Shown piece by piece: positions 30,165 to 39,436 of a stretch of DNA of 64,000 nt (position 1 is its first letter; the number at the start of each line of letters is the position of its first letter). A model generated the notes under the pieces. It was given only the letters and a program-made list of their open reading frames with translations, had not been told where the DNA came from and ran no database searches. Location of the stretch: the NCBI RefSeq assembly GCF_041821045.1, contig NZ_JBGUAW010000001.1, forward strand, positions 186,001 to 250,000, read 5' to 3'. The DNA is from Thiohalorhabdus sp. Cl-TMA (lineage in GTDB: Bacteria > Pseudomonadota > Gammaproteobacteria > Thiohalorhabdales > Thiohalorhabdaceae). The position numbers and the translations under genes are program-made.

Positions 30165-33100
30165 ATGACTGAACCCCAGAGTGCGGTTACGGTTAAAGGC
30201 CTCTTAGCCAAAATCCGTGAGGTAGCTCGTGACGAGCACGGCAAGGGCCGCATGTTCGAGCGGTTCTTCCAGGAGTACCTCCGGGTCCACCCGCCGTACA
30301 GCGACATGTTCGAAGAGGTTTGGCTCTGGGGCGAATGGCCGGACCGCTGGAGCACCGATGTGGGAATCGACCTGGTGGCCCGTACCACCACCGGGGATTA
30401 TTGGGCTATCCAGTGCAAGTTCTATGCGCCCGACCAGACCGTAAGCCGCAGCGATATCGACGCCTTCTTCACGGCTTCGGGCCGCCGATTCGCCACGAGT
30501 GACGGCGAGGAACACAACTTCGCTCAGCGTCTCATCGTTTCCACGACCGACCACTGGTCCTCCCACGCGGAAAAGGCCCTGGAGAACCAGACGCCTCCCG
30601 TCGCCCGTCTGTTTCTCCGGGACCTGGAGGAAAGTCGGGTGGACTGGTCTGCCTTCGATCCGACCAGGGCCACCGAAATCCCGCTGGTCCCCACCAAATC
30701 CGTCCGGCCCCACCAGGAAGAAGCCATCCAGGCCTCCCTGGAGAAATTCGAATCCGACGACCGCGGCAAGCTCATCATGGCTTGCGGTACTGGCAAGACG
30801 TTCACCTCCCTGCGTCTGATGGAGCGAATGGGAGCGCAACGGGTGCTGGTGCTGGCGCCATCCATTTCTCTGGTGGGCCAGACCCTCCGGGAGTGGGCTC
30901 AACAGGCTGAGGCTCCTTTCCATGCCTTCGCCGTGTGCTCCGATACCAAGGTGAGCCGGGAGACCGAGGACCTGGCGGTTCACGACCTCGCCTTCCCCGC
31001 CACCACCGATCCGGAGACCCTCGGCACTCAGTTCGAACGCACCGACGACGGCCGGCGTCGCGTGGTGTTTTCCACCTATCAGTCCATTGAAACGATCGAA
31101 CAGGCCCAAGCCGCCGGGGTACTACCTGAGTTCGATCTGATCGTTTGTGACGAGGCCCACCGCACTACGGGGCTCACCCTGCCCGAGGACGACAAGGTCT
31201 CCCACTTCGTTCGGGTCCACGACAACCGCAACGTGGCTGGTGCCAAGCGCCTCTACATGACGGCCACCCCGCGCATTTACGCCGAGCCTTCCAAGAAGAG
31301 GGCCGACGAGCGGGACGCCGCCATGTACTCCATGGACGACCCCGACACCTTCGGAGAGGAATTCCATCGCCTGGATTTCGGGCAAGCCGTGGAGCGAGGG
31401 CTGCTTGCCGATTACAAGGTCCTCATCGTGGCGGTGGACCAGGAGGCCATGGGGGATCTGGCCAACAGGTACGCCCGCGAAGGCAACACACGGGCCATCG
31501 ACACCAAGTTCGCCCAGAAGATCATCGGGGCCTATAAGGGGCTGGCCAAGCACACTGTCCGGGAGCTCACCACGGAAGGCGAAGAACGGGACCTCACCAG
31601 CGACCCTGAACCCATGCAGCGGGCCGTCGCCTTTTCCCAGTCCATCAAGCAATCCAAACGGGTTCGCGACACCTTCCAGGGCCTGACGGATACCTACCTT
31701 GAGCAGACTGGCCGTTCCGGAAGCGATGCTTTGGCCTGTGATATCCAGCATGTCGACGGCAGCATGAACGCCATGGAGCGCCAGGAGGCCCTCGACTGGC
31801 TCCGGGAAAGCGATGCCGAGCCCAGCACCTGCCGCGTGCTATCTAATGCTCGCTGCCTTTCCGAAGGGATCGATGTGCCGGCCCTGGATTCGGTGATCTT
31901 CTTCGACAATCGCGAGTCCATGGTGGACATCGTCCAGGCGGTGGGCCGGGTCATGCGGAAGGTGGAAGGCAAGGAATACGGCTACATCATCCTTCCCGTC
32001 GGGATCCCGCGGGATCAGGTGGGCAACTTCGACAACTACATCCGCAAGGATGACCAGTTCAAAGGCATTTGGAAGGTCATCAAGGCCCTGCGAGCCCATG
32101 ACGAGTCCCTCGTGGATGAGGCCGAGTTTCGACGCAAGATCCAGGTGGAAGACGGGACCGCTGAGGACAGCAATTCGGGTGAGGGGAACGAAAAGGAGGG
32201 CCAGGATCAGCTTACCCTGGATCTCCAACCCTTACCCATCGAAGACATCGCCGATTCGGTCTACGCGGTTATCCCGGAGAAGCTCGGCGATCGGGAATAT
32301 TGGGCCAACTGGGCCAAAGAGGTCGCGGATATGGCCCAGCGGCTCATACAACGGATTGAGGGGGTTGTGGCCCAACCGGACGGCCGGGCCGCTTTCGATG
32401 AATTCATGGGGGAGGTTCACCGCAGCATCAGCCCCTCGGTGTCCGAGCCGGACGCCATCCGGATGCTTGCCCAGCACGTCATCACCCGCCCGGTGTTCGA
32501 TGCCCTGTTCGAGGGCAACCAGTTCACCGAGACCAACCCGGTGGCCACGGCTCTTGATCGGATGATGCAGCGCCTGGACGAGTACGCCCTCACGGAGGAG
32601 GCCGGGGGCCTGGAACGCTTCTACAGCCAGGTTCAGGACCGTATACGGCTTGCCAAGAGCGACAAGTCCAAGCAGGACGTGATCCGAAACCTCTACGATA
32701 CCTTCTTCCAGCGAGCTTTCCCCGGTATCGCGGACCGCCTAGGAATCGTCTACACACCGACCGAAGTGGTGGACTTCATCAACCGGTCGGCCCAGCACGC
32801 CCTCCAGGAGCATTTCGGCCGGAATCTAGGCGACGAGGGGGTTCATATCATCGACCCATTCGCCGGCACCGGCATGTTCCTTGTGAGGATGCTCCAACTC
32901 CAGCTCATGGACGCGGAAGACCTTCCCCGAAAGATGGACTCGGAGCTGCACGCCAACGAGATCGTGCTACTGGCCTACTATATCGCCACCATAAACATCG
33001 AAACCGCCTATCACGAGGCCACCAGGGAACACCGACCCTTCTCGGGAATGGTTCTGACGGACACCTTCGCCATGGCCGAAGGGGCACAGCGGGACGATAT

Positions 33101-35051
33101 CCGCGAGCAGGAATGGCTGGCGGCCAACAGTGAGCGGGCCCGTCGGCAGCGGAAAACCGATATACAGGTGATTGTCGGCAACCCCCCTTATTCCGCTTGG
33201 CAGGAAAGCGGACACGAGACCAACGCCAACCAGCCCTATCCGGCCCTGGATGAGCGAATCCGGGAAACCTATGCGGCTCACTCTTCCGCTCAGCTACGGA
33301 ACAGCCTTTACGACAGTTACATCCGCGCCATTCGGTGGGCCTCAGACCGGATCGGAGAGCAGGGTGTGGTGGCCTTCGTGACCAACGGTTCCTTCATCGA
33401 TGGGAACGCGGCGGATGGCCTACGCAAGAGCTTGGTGGAGGAGTTCAGCTACCTCTATGTGGTAAACCTAAGGGGCAACCAACGGACCTCCGGGGAAGAA
33501 TCCCGCCGGGAGGGTGGAAAGGTCTTCGGGCAAGGCTCCCGAGCACCGGTTGCCATCACCCTAATGGTCAAGGATCCAAACCATGAAGGGGGATGCCAGC
33601 TCCTCTATCACGACATCGGGGACTACCTAACCCGGGAGCAGAAGCTGGGTTGGTTGAGCCACTACAAGGACCTGAGCGGAATCCCCATGACCGTTGTTCG
33701 CCCCACTAATCGAGGGGAATGGGTCAATCAGGGAGATCCAGCCTTCGACACCTTCCCGGCTATCGGGCGCAAGAAGGAAAAAGAAGGTCCGGCCATTTTC
33801 GGGACCTATTCCCGGGCTGTTATGAGCGGCAGAGATTGGTGGGTTTATAACTTCTCCCGACAGGCCCTTGAAGAAAACATGACCGGCATGATCAAGGCCT
33901 ACAACAGGGAGGTGGACCAGCTTGAAGAAGCGGGTGGGGCGGATTCCTTGGATGAAGCCAAGCGGAGCGTGGACACCGACCCTGCCCGTATCGCCTGGGA
34001 TGACGACCTATTCAACGACGCTCGACGAGGCAAAAAAGAGCTCTTTGAGGCCCAAAAAGTTGTCCGGGCCGTGTATCGACCCTTCACCAAAGACTTCTAC
34101 TATTATGATCGGCTTTTTAATAACCGACTTTATCTATTCCCTAGCCTATTCCCCACCCCCCACCATGCCAATTGGGTGATTGCCGTCACAGGCAAAGGAG
34201 CTGCCAAACCATTCTCGGTAATGGCAGCCGATACTGTGGTTGACCTTGAAATGATTTCCAAGGGCCAGTGCTTTCCCCTCTACTGGTATGAATACGTTGG
34301 GCATTCGGCCTCTCCTGGCGAACAGGGCAACCTCCTGGCCGGACAGGATACTGCCTCGGGCCAACACTTGCTTGCAGGTGAGGCTATCCCGGATGAGCAC
34401 GGCTACATCCGCCATGAGGCCATAACCGACTGGGCGTTGGAGGCCTATCGGCAGCACTACGAAGATTCCTCCATAACCAAGGAGGCCATCTTCTGGTACG
34501 TCTATGGTCTCCTCCACAGCGACGACTACCGAGAGCGATTCCGCAACAACCTCCGCCGAGGCCTTCCAAGGATCCCGTTCGTGACCGATTTCTGGGCCTT
34601 CAGCAATGCTGGCCGAGAGTTGGGTGACTGGCACCTGAATTATGAGAACGTCCAGCCCTCTCGCCTTGAGGAAGTGATTACCCCGGGGAAAACGCGGGAC
34701 CCCCGGGTACACGACAAAATGCGCTTCGGCGGCAATACTCGAACTCCGGACAAGACCACCATTGTGGTCAATGACACCCTCACTCTTCGCGGCATCCCAC
34801 TGGAAGCCTACGACTACCAGGTCAACGGCAAATCCCCCATTGAGTGGGTCCTGGAGCGGTATCAGGTCACCACGGACGACAAGAGCGGGATCACCAACGA
34901 CCCTAATGCTTATTCCAATGACCCTTACTACATCGTCAATCTTATTAAGTGCCTGGTACAGGTTAGCCTGCAAACCCGTCGCATTGTGGCAGAGCTTCCG
35001 AAGTTGGAAATTGACGAGGACGCATCCGCCCGCTGGGGCTCTGAGACTTGA
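30165..35051 (+). CDS. Type ISP restriction-modification enzyme (nuclease-helicase-methylase-TRD)
   Basis: A single 1,628-residue polypeptide with all activities of an ATP-dependent R-M system. Residues ~1-130: Mrr-like nuclease (DVGIDLVART, AIQCKFYAP). About 170-600: SF2 helicase with Walker A ACGTGKTFTS (~205), VCDEAHRTTG (~327) and motif VI (VGRVMRK). A coupler follows. About 850-1100: N6-adenine methylase with IDPFAGTGMF (~894) and VGNPPYSAW (~1004). The C-terminus is a target-recognition domain. Length and order match LlaGI/LlaBIII-type ISP enzymes, which methylate one strand and cleave after translocating enzymes collide. It needs no partner gene. No frame damage is seen. Confidence 0.9.
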   Translation: MTEPQSAVTVKGLLAKIREVARDEHGKGRMFERFFQEYLRVHPPYSDMFEEVWLWGEWPDRWSTDVGIDLVARTTTGDYWAIQCKFYAPDQTVSRSDIDAFFTASGRRFATSDGEEHNFAQRLIVSTTDHWSSHAEKALENQTPPVARLFLRDLEESRVDWSAFDPTRATEIPLVPTKSVRPHQEEAIQASLEKFESDDRGKLIMACGTGKTFTSLRLMERMGAQRVLVLAPSISLVGQTLREWAQQAEAPFHAFAVCSDTKVSRETEDLAVHDLAFPATTDPETLGTQFERTDDGRRRVVFSTYQSIETIEQAQAAGVLPEFDLIVCDEAHRTTGLTLPEDDKVSHFVRVHDNRNVAGAKRLYMTATPRIYAEPSKKRADERDAAMYSMDDPDTFGEEFHRLDFGQAVERGLLADYKVLIVAVDQEAMGDLANRYAREGNTRAIDTKFAQKIIGAYKGLAKHTVRELTTEGEERDLTSDPEPMQRAVAFSQSIKQSKRVRDTFQGLTDTYLEQTGRSGSDALACDIQHVDGSMNAMERQEALDWLRESDAEPSTCRVLSNARCLSEGIDVPALDSVIFFDNRESMVDIVQAVGRVMRKVEGKEYGYIILPVGIPRDQVGNFDNYIRKDDQFKGIWKVIKALRAHDESLVDEAEFRRKIQVEDGTAEDSNSGEGNEKEGQDQLTLDLQPLPIEDIADSVYAVIPEKLGDREYWANWAKEVADMAQRLIQRIEGVVAQPDGRAAFDEFMGEVHRSISPSVSEPDAIRMLAQHVITRPVFDALFEGNQFTETNPVATALDRMMQRLDEYALTEEAGGLERFYSQVQDRIRLAKSDKSKQDVIRNLYDTFFQRAFPGIADRLGIVYTPTEVVDFINRSAQHALQEHFGRNLGDEGVHIIDPFAGTGMFLVRMLQLQLMDAEDLPRKMDSELHANEIVLLAYYIATINIETAYHEATREHRPFSGMVLTDTFAMAEGAQRDDIREQEWLAANSERARRQRKTDIQVIVGNPPYSAWQESGHETNANQPYPALDERIRETYAAHSSAQLRNSLYDSYIRAIRWASDRIGEQGVVAFVTNGSFIDGNAADGLRKSLVEEFSYLYVVNLRGNQRTSGEESRREGGKVFGQGSRAPVAITLMVKDPNHEGGCQLLYHDIGDYLTREQKLGWLSHYKDLSGIPMTVVRPTNRGEWVNQGDPAFDTFPAIGRKKEKEGPAIFGTYSRAVMSGRDWWVYNFSRQALEENMTGMIKAYNREVDQLEEAGGADSLDEAKRSVDTDPARIAWDDDLFNDARRGKKELFEAQKVVRAVYRPFTKDFYYYDRLFNNRLYLFPSLFPTPHHANWVIAVTGKGAAKPFSVMAADTVVDLEMISKGQCFPLYWYEYVGHSASPGEQGNLLAGQDTASGQHLLAGEAIPDEHGYIRHEAITDWALEAYRQHYEDSSITKEAIFWYVYGLLHSDDYRERFRNNLRRGLPRIPFVTDFWAFSNAGRELGDWHLNYENVQPSRLEEVITPGKTRDPRVHDKMRFGGNTRTPDKTTIVVNDTLTLRGIPLEAYDYQVNGKSPIEWVLERYQVTTDDKSGITNDPNAYSNDPYYIVNLIKCLVQVSLQTRRIVAELPKLEIDEDASARWGSET

Positions 35052-35190
35052 GCACAGGGCAGAGGTGGTCCGGTTCTCACGATTGCCGTTCCATCGGAGA
35101 CGGGTGTAGAACGAATAGAGAACGAGTGCTAGTCTTTCTCCTCAGGAAAAACCTCAGTACCATGGTCAGGGACTAGCTAGGAAAGGCCGT

Positions 35191-35928
35191 ATGTCCAAGA
35201 TCGAGTGGACCGAGGAGACCTGGAACCCGGTTACCGGATGCACCAAGGTTTCTCCGGGATGCAAGCACTGCTACGCCGAAACCCTTTCCATCCGGCTCCA
35301 GGGGATGGGGGTCCCCGGCTATGAAAACGGGTTCCAGCTGAGCATTCAGTCCGAGCGCCTAGAGCAACCTCTGAAACGTAGGCGGCCTACCATCTACTTC
35401 GTGAATTCCATGTCCGATCTCTTTCAGGAGGGAGTGCCAGCGGAATTCATTGATCAGGTGCTGGATGTCATACGAAGGACGCCGCAGCACACCTATCAGG
35501 TGCTAACCAAGCGGGCGGAGGTTCTGCCCGCCTTTTTTGAAAAGAGGGAGTGTCCCGAAAACCTTTGGTTAGGGGTCTCAGTTGAAGACCAAAGGTATGG
35601 AGTGCCAAGAATCCCGCTACTCCGGCAGGTAGCTGCTCCCGTGCGGTTTCTATCTGCGGAGCCCTTACTGGAGGACCTGGGAGATATAAACCTGGAGGGA
35701 ATTCAGTGGGTTATCGTTGGGGGAGAATCTGGGCCTAAGGCTAGGCCTATGAAACCGTCATGGGTGGAGAACATCAAAAACCGTTGCGAAGACCAGGGAG
35801 TTCCATTTTTCTTTAAACAGTGGGGGGCTTGGGGGCCAGATGGAGTCCTTCGAAGCAAAAAGGCCAACGGCCGGGACCTAGGTGGGAAAACTTGGGACGA
35901 AATGCCAGCATTACCTGAGATTGTTTAA
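35191..35928 (+). CDS. DUF5131 (phage Gp37/Gp68-like) three-cysteine protein
   Basis: 245 residues. The N-terminus IEWTEETWNPVTGC and the cysteine cluster TGCTKVSPGCKHCYAE (Cys-x6-Cys-x2-Cys) define the DUF5131/Gp37-Gp68 family. Later conserved blocks are NSMSDLFQ, YQVLTKRAE, WLGVSVEDQ and VIVGGESGPKARPM. The Cys spacing and the overall layout recall radical SAM enzymes, but not the canonical CxxxCxxC. It is convergent with the TcmP gene and the two overlap by 18 bp at their stops. Function is unproven; it is found in phages and mobile islands. Confidence 0.85.
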   Translation: MSKIEWTEETWNPVTGCTKVSPGCKHCYAETLSIRLQGMGVPGYENGFQLSIQSERLEQPLKRRRPTIYFVNSMSDLFQEGVPAEFIDQVLDVIRRTPQHTYQVLTKRAEVLPAFFEKRECPENLWLGVSVEDQRYGVPRIPLLRQVAAPVRFLSAEPLLEDLGDINLEGIQWVIVGGESGPKARPMKPSWVENIKNRCEDQGVPFFFKQWGAWGPDGVLRSKKANGRDLGGKTWDEMPALPEIV

Positions 35929-36735
35929 TATGTGACCAGCGATTCGCTTTGCTGGCCCAATCGCTTTAGGGTTGGGGTTGGAGGTGGCGAAAAAGAGTGA
36001 AAACAGGGGGGAATTCTCCATACATAGTCGCTTGGGAGGCAGAACCGACGAAAATAGCCCATCCAAGCGTTCTCGGGCAAAGTTTTCTAGATCGTCAGGG
36101 CCCGGCTCCCTTCGAACTGGTCGAGAACCAAACAGTTCCCCTTGATCAACCTCTTTGTATATCTTTTCACGCCATTCCTGCGTACCAAGAATCCGATCCA
36201 TGGCCGCTTTCTTATCCTCATCCATGGATGAAAAATCAAGCGCAGCCTGCCGGTAAACCCCGCTCAAAGGGAACAAATACCAAACATCCAGGGCCTGGGT
36301 GGCTGAAATTACTTCAAGCGTTCTCCAATCCAATTCCATCCCATAAGGATCAAGGAAAATCACTCCGCGCCAATTCGTTGTATTTAGATTGGGGAGTTTT
36401 TCCTGCAAAACAGAATTCGCATCCCCCAGTTGAACCGCTATTTTCTTATCGCTATGTTCTTTTCTAATACTCCTCAAACCCTCGTATCTTTCTTCATCAC
36501 TTTCAATAAAAAAATAATAATCAAATCCCCCGTTATCCAGGGCCACCTGCGCTGACCCCTTAGCTTCCTTTGGGTCCCCATATTTTGTTTTAACCGCCCC
36601 ACTACCCGCAAAGGCATCAATATAAAGCAGCTTAAATTTTTGCTTTTTCAGTGCGGTGGTAAAACCGTGAAGGTAGTCCTCTAATGCCCCCAATTTTAAT
36701 AAAGTCCACGCCCCACCGAAAACGTTCTCCGTCAT
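35911..36735 (-). CDS. tcmP: Three-Cys-motif partner protein TcmP
   Basis: The family is named for its association with the three-Cys (DUF5131-type) protein, which lies tail-to-tail here. Visible motifs are GGAWTLLKLGALEDYLHGF near the N-terminus, LLYIDAFAGSGAV (motif-I-like, methyltransferase fold) and GVIFLDPYGMELDW. I chose the ATG at 36733-36735 (GGGGGT upstream). In-frame ATGs at 36753 and 36792 are possible; the latter would overlap the HNH gene. It is more AT-rich than the type ISP gene. A methyltransferase-like role with DUF5131 is inference. Confidence 0.82.
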   Translation of the reverse strand: MTENVFGGAWTLLKLGALEDYLHGFTTALKKQKFKLLYIDAFAGSGAVKTKYGDPKEAKGSAQVALDNGGFDYYFFIESDEERYEGLRSIRKEHSDKKIAVQLGDANSVLQEKLPNLNTTNWRGVIFLDPYGMELDWRTLEVISATQALDVWYLFPLSGVYRQAALDFSSMDEDKKAAMDRILGTQEWREKIYKEVDQGELFGSRPVRREPGPDDLENFARERLDGLFSSVLPPKRLCMENSPLFSLFFATSNPNPKAIGPAKRIAGHILNNLR

Positions 36736-36772
36736 ACGACCCCCGGTTACCATCCTGGAATCCCGAAGCCAC

Positions 36773-37522
36773 TTATTGAGCGCACCTTTCAAGGACTCGC
36801 TCTATTCGCGTCGCCTCTATATAGTCATACTTAAAATCCCACTTTTCTTTCACTTTCCTCCACCGCTTCACGTATGTGCAGTGAAAAGCATGACGGGGGG
36901 GCATCCAGTCGGCGGGCCCTTCCGCTCCTTTGCTCATATTGGCACCCGACTCCACGGCAAGCAGATTGGCCGGATCGTTTGCGAATTCACGCTTTTTATC
37001 CGAAGGCCATGTGGCGGCCCCGCTTTCATGAGCTTCCGCCAGGGGTACCACATGGTCAATGTGGAGTTCGGAAGGATCACGGAAGATCTCCCCGGTATAG
37101 GGGCCCCTCCAGATGCCCGTTGCGATCTCGCATTCCCGCGCCGTCTCCCATTCCACCGGTCCCCGGGCCTGGTCGAGAAGAACCTCGGTCCGAGTATCCC
37201 GACAATCCCTATCGGTGTCGGTCCAACCCCCATAGGCGTCCCGCTCATAGCCTGTAGCATGGGGTCCCCCAGCCCGACGCTCCGCCGCAAGGGCACTCTC
37301 CGCCTTCCAAGCCGAGGCAAACTCCCGGCCCTCAAGGGGGCCGGAATGACAGTGATAGCCACCTTCCTGTCTTTCGTTGTGGCAACCTAGATCATCGGTA
37401 CCGCCGGGATGCCCGTACGCTGCAAAAGTACACACCCCTACTAGTAAAACTAGAAGAAGACTCTGACCTGTTACCAGTCCTGAAACGTATTTCGTTTTGG
37501 TGGCCCCATTTATACCGTTCAC
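36773..37522 (-). CDS. Exported YHCH-HNH (DUF1524-like) nuclease
   Basis: 249 residues from a GTG start. A hydrophobic segment (QSLLLVLLVGVCTFAAYG, about residues 20-37) is a likely signal peptide. It is followed by HPGGTDDLGCHNE and GGYHCHSG, the YHYH-type cysteine/histidine motif of secreted proteins. The C-terminal nuclease domain has LHIDHVVPLAEA, FANDPANLLAV and NMSKGAEGPADWMPP, the HNH pattern of the DUF1524/GmrSD C-terminal type. A periplasmic or secreted DNase is predicted. An exported nuclease could degrade DNA entering the cell; that role is inference. Confidence 0.8.
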   Translation of the reverse strand: MNGINGATKTKYVSGLVTGQSLLLVLLVGVCTFAAYGHPGGTDDLGCHNERQEGGYHCHSGPLEGREFASAWKAESALAAERRAGGPHATGYERDAYGGWTDTDRDCRDTRTEVLLDQARGPVEWETARECEIATGIWRGPYTGEIFRDPSELHIDHVVPLAEAHESGAATWPSDKKREFANDPANLLAVESGANMSKGAEGPADWMPPRHAFHCTYVKRWRKVKEKWDFKYDYIEATRIERVLERCAQ

Positions 37523-37582
37523 TTATGGCAGTTGAATCAGGGATCGAGGAACAGAAATATGGAAAAGTCAGGAATCAAAGCC

Positions 37583-39436
37583 TCAGCTCTCGGTTAAACT
37601 GCCACCGTGAATTCGCTCCATACCTGCTGGCTCGAGAAGATTTTCTAGCCACGTAACGGGCCGTCCGTGCTCCCTAGAAAGGGAAAAAAATGCTCGTTGC
37701 TCTGCCCTGGTGAACGCTACGAAAAAAGCGTTCAGTTCTTGTGGTTTGTCGGGGGAAAGACTCCACCAACTTTGGTTATCCAAGCCTAAAAAGATCATTG
37801 TGTGAAACTCAAGCCCCTTGCTCTTGTGGATGGTCATAAGGGGTATTTGGCCGTAACCGACAAACTCGTCAATGGCTTGGGACCAGGTTGGCGATTGCTC
37901 TGCACACTTTGTTAGCAATTGGCGAAATCCGCCCCATACCCTGTCGAAATCCCGCTGTCGACGATAAAACGGAAAAGCTTGGCGTAACTTGTCTTCGTCG
38001 ACCTTCTCCAGCAATTGGCAAGCCAGTTCATCAGCAATTTCCCTCGTAGGCGGATTACGGCGCATAATCCCGCGAAGGACTCGGACGAAAGACTCCAAGT
38101 TCTGTTGAATGGCCTGCTGCTTGAAATCATTTTGCGGATCAGCCGCCTCTAGGTATTGGAAATTACGAAGGGCGGTATTCCAACTGGAAGCGTCCCTTTC
38201 AGAAGCACCCAGGCGAAGGAGTGGCAAAAAAATCTCCGTAAGGTCTTCTCCGAGAAGGTCCTGAATGGGGATGTCCCCGACAGCACGTGCTTCGTTTCTT
38301 AGCCTTAATCCATGGCGGGCCAACTCGGGACGGATCTCCTCTTCTACTTCGTTGGGCTTCATCCGTACAAGCAACGCAATATTGTGCGGCTTCACCTCCC
38401 CTGAGAATATCTCTTGAGAAACCCAGGCCCCGATTGTTGCGGCTTCCTCTTCCCGGTTAGAAAAATCCCAAATAGCGGCTATGTGGCCAGCGACAGTTTT
38501 TGTACCTCGTGCCTCTATCTCTTCAATCGTCGGGTCAATCCTGCTTGCTATAGCTTGTTGAATGCGGACCAGTTCCGGATGGGAGCGCCAGTTTGAAACA
38601 AGCGAAAAATGGGTGGCCGTGAACGCATCCTGAAACCGTTCAAACCCATCGTGCATCGCACCTGCCCAGGCCATTATCTGCTGTTTGTCATCTCCGACGG
38701 CGGTTAGAGCAGCCCCACTTCCTTCAAACGCTTCTCTAATGAGCTGAAATTGGGTATCGGTTGTGTCTTGAAATTCGTCGATAAAAACCACAGGGTAGGT
38801 TAGCTGTAATGCCCGCTTTATTGTGGAGTTTTCACGCAGTAGATAATCGATGAGCCGATTTATCATTGGAAAGGAGAGTAGGGCTTCCTCATTTTCTTCA
38901 AGCTGTTCCTGCCAATACGATTGGACGATTCGCCCCAATCGGCCGTTGCGGCGGATTGGAAGGCGCGTCCGAATAATTGCCGACTCAAGTTGCTTAGTAT
39001 TCACGCTGCGAATTTCGCGGCGCTGAAGAAAATCTTCGAATTCTGTCCTTCCTGGAAAGATGATTCTATATTCACCGGAAGGGCGATAGGGGTCCGGGAT
39101 GGCGGCACGAAAGCGATCTAGCAGCCCCTTTGCGAAGGCATCGAAGGTATAGGAATCGAAACGGCGAGCCTGATCCGGCGGACACCTTTTCTCAATTCGG
39201 GAAGCCAGATTACGTGCGGCATCACGTTTGAAGCTGATTGCAAGAATTCGTTTGGGTGAAGGGCAAAGGGCTGTCTGCAAAAAGTAGGTCGCCTTTTGCG
39301 CTAGGAACTCGGTCTTCCCAGACCCGGCACCCGCGGTAACGAGCACACTCCCTGCAGCTTTAAGAGCTTCCCATGCCTTAGGCTCTAACTCATCAACACC
39401 TTGAGGATACCAGTCCTCCGGCCGGACTAAAGTCAT
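37583..39436 (-). CDS. UvrD/Rep-like helicase, Gabija GajB-like
   Basis: Superfamily 1A helicase, 617 residues. Motif I is VTAGAGSGKTEFL, motif II VFIDEFQDT, motif V/VI region TIHKSKGLEFHTM and FVAFTRAEQRAF. Its start overlaps the upstream OLD-type gene by 4 bp, so the two are translationally coupled. An OLD-type ATPase/TOPRIM protein plus a UvrD-like helicase in this order is the composition of Gabija (GajA-GajB), which cuts phage DNA when nucleotides are depleted. The protein is longer than typical GajB (about 500). Confidence 0.82.
   Translation of the reverse strand: MTLVRPEDWYPQGVDELEPKAWEALKAAGSVLVTAGAGSGKTEFLAQKATYFLQTALCPSPKRILAISFKRDAARNLASRIEKRCPPDQARRFDSYTFDAFAKGLLDRFRAAIPDPYRPSGEYRIIFPGRTEFEDFLQRREIRSVNTKQLESAIIRTRLPIRRNGRLGRIVQSYWQEQLEENEEALLSFPMINRLIDYLLRENSTIKRALQLTYPVVFIDEFQDTTDTQFQLIREAFEGSGAALTAVGDDKQQIMAWAGAMHDGFERFQDAFTATHFSLVSNWRSHPELVRIQQAIASRIDPTIEEIEARGTKTVAGHIAAIWDFSNREEEAATIGAWVSQEIFSGEVKPHNIALLVRMKPNEVEEEIRPELARHGLRLRNEARAVGDIPIQDLLGEDLTEIFLPLLRLGASERDASSWNTALRNFQYLEAADPQNDFKQQAIQQNLESFVRVLRGIMRRNPPTREIADELACQLLEKVDEDKLRQAFPFYRRQRDFDRVWGGFRQLLTKCAEQSPTWSQAIDEFVGYGQIPLMTIHKSKGLEFHTMIFLGLDNQSWWSLSPDKPQELNAFFVAFTRAEQRAFFSLSREHGRPVTWLENLLEPAGMERIHGGSLTES

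Noticed and set aside
35191-35928. Calling DUF5131 a radical SAM enzyme
   Set aside because: The cysteine spacing is x6 and x2, not the CxxxCxxC of radical SAM proteins, so only a resemblance is noted.
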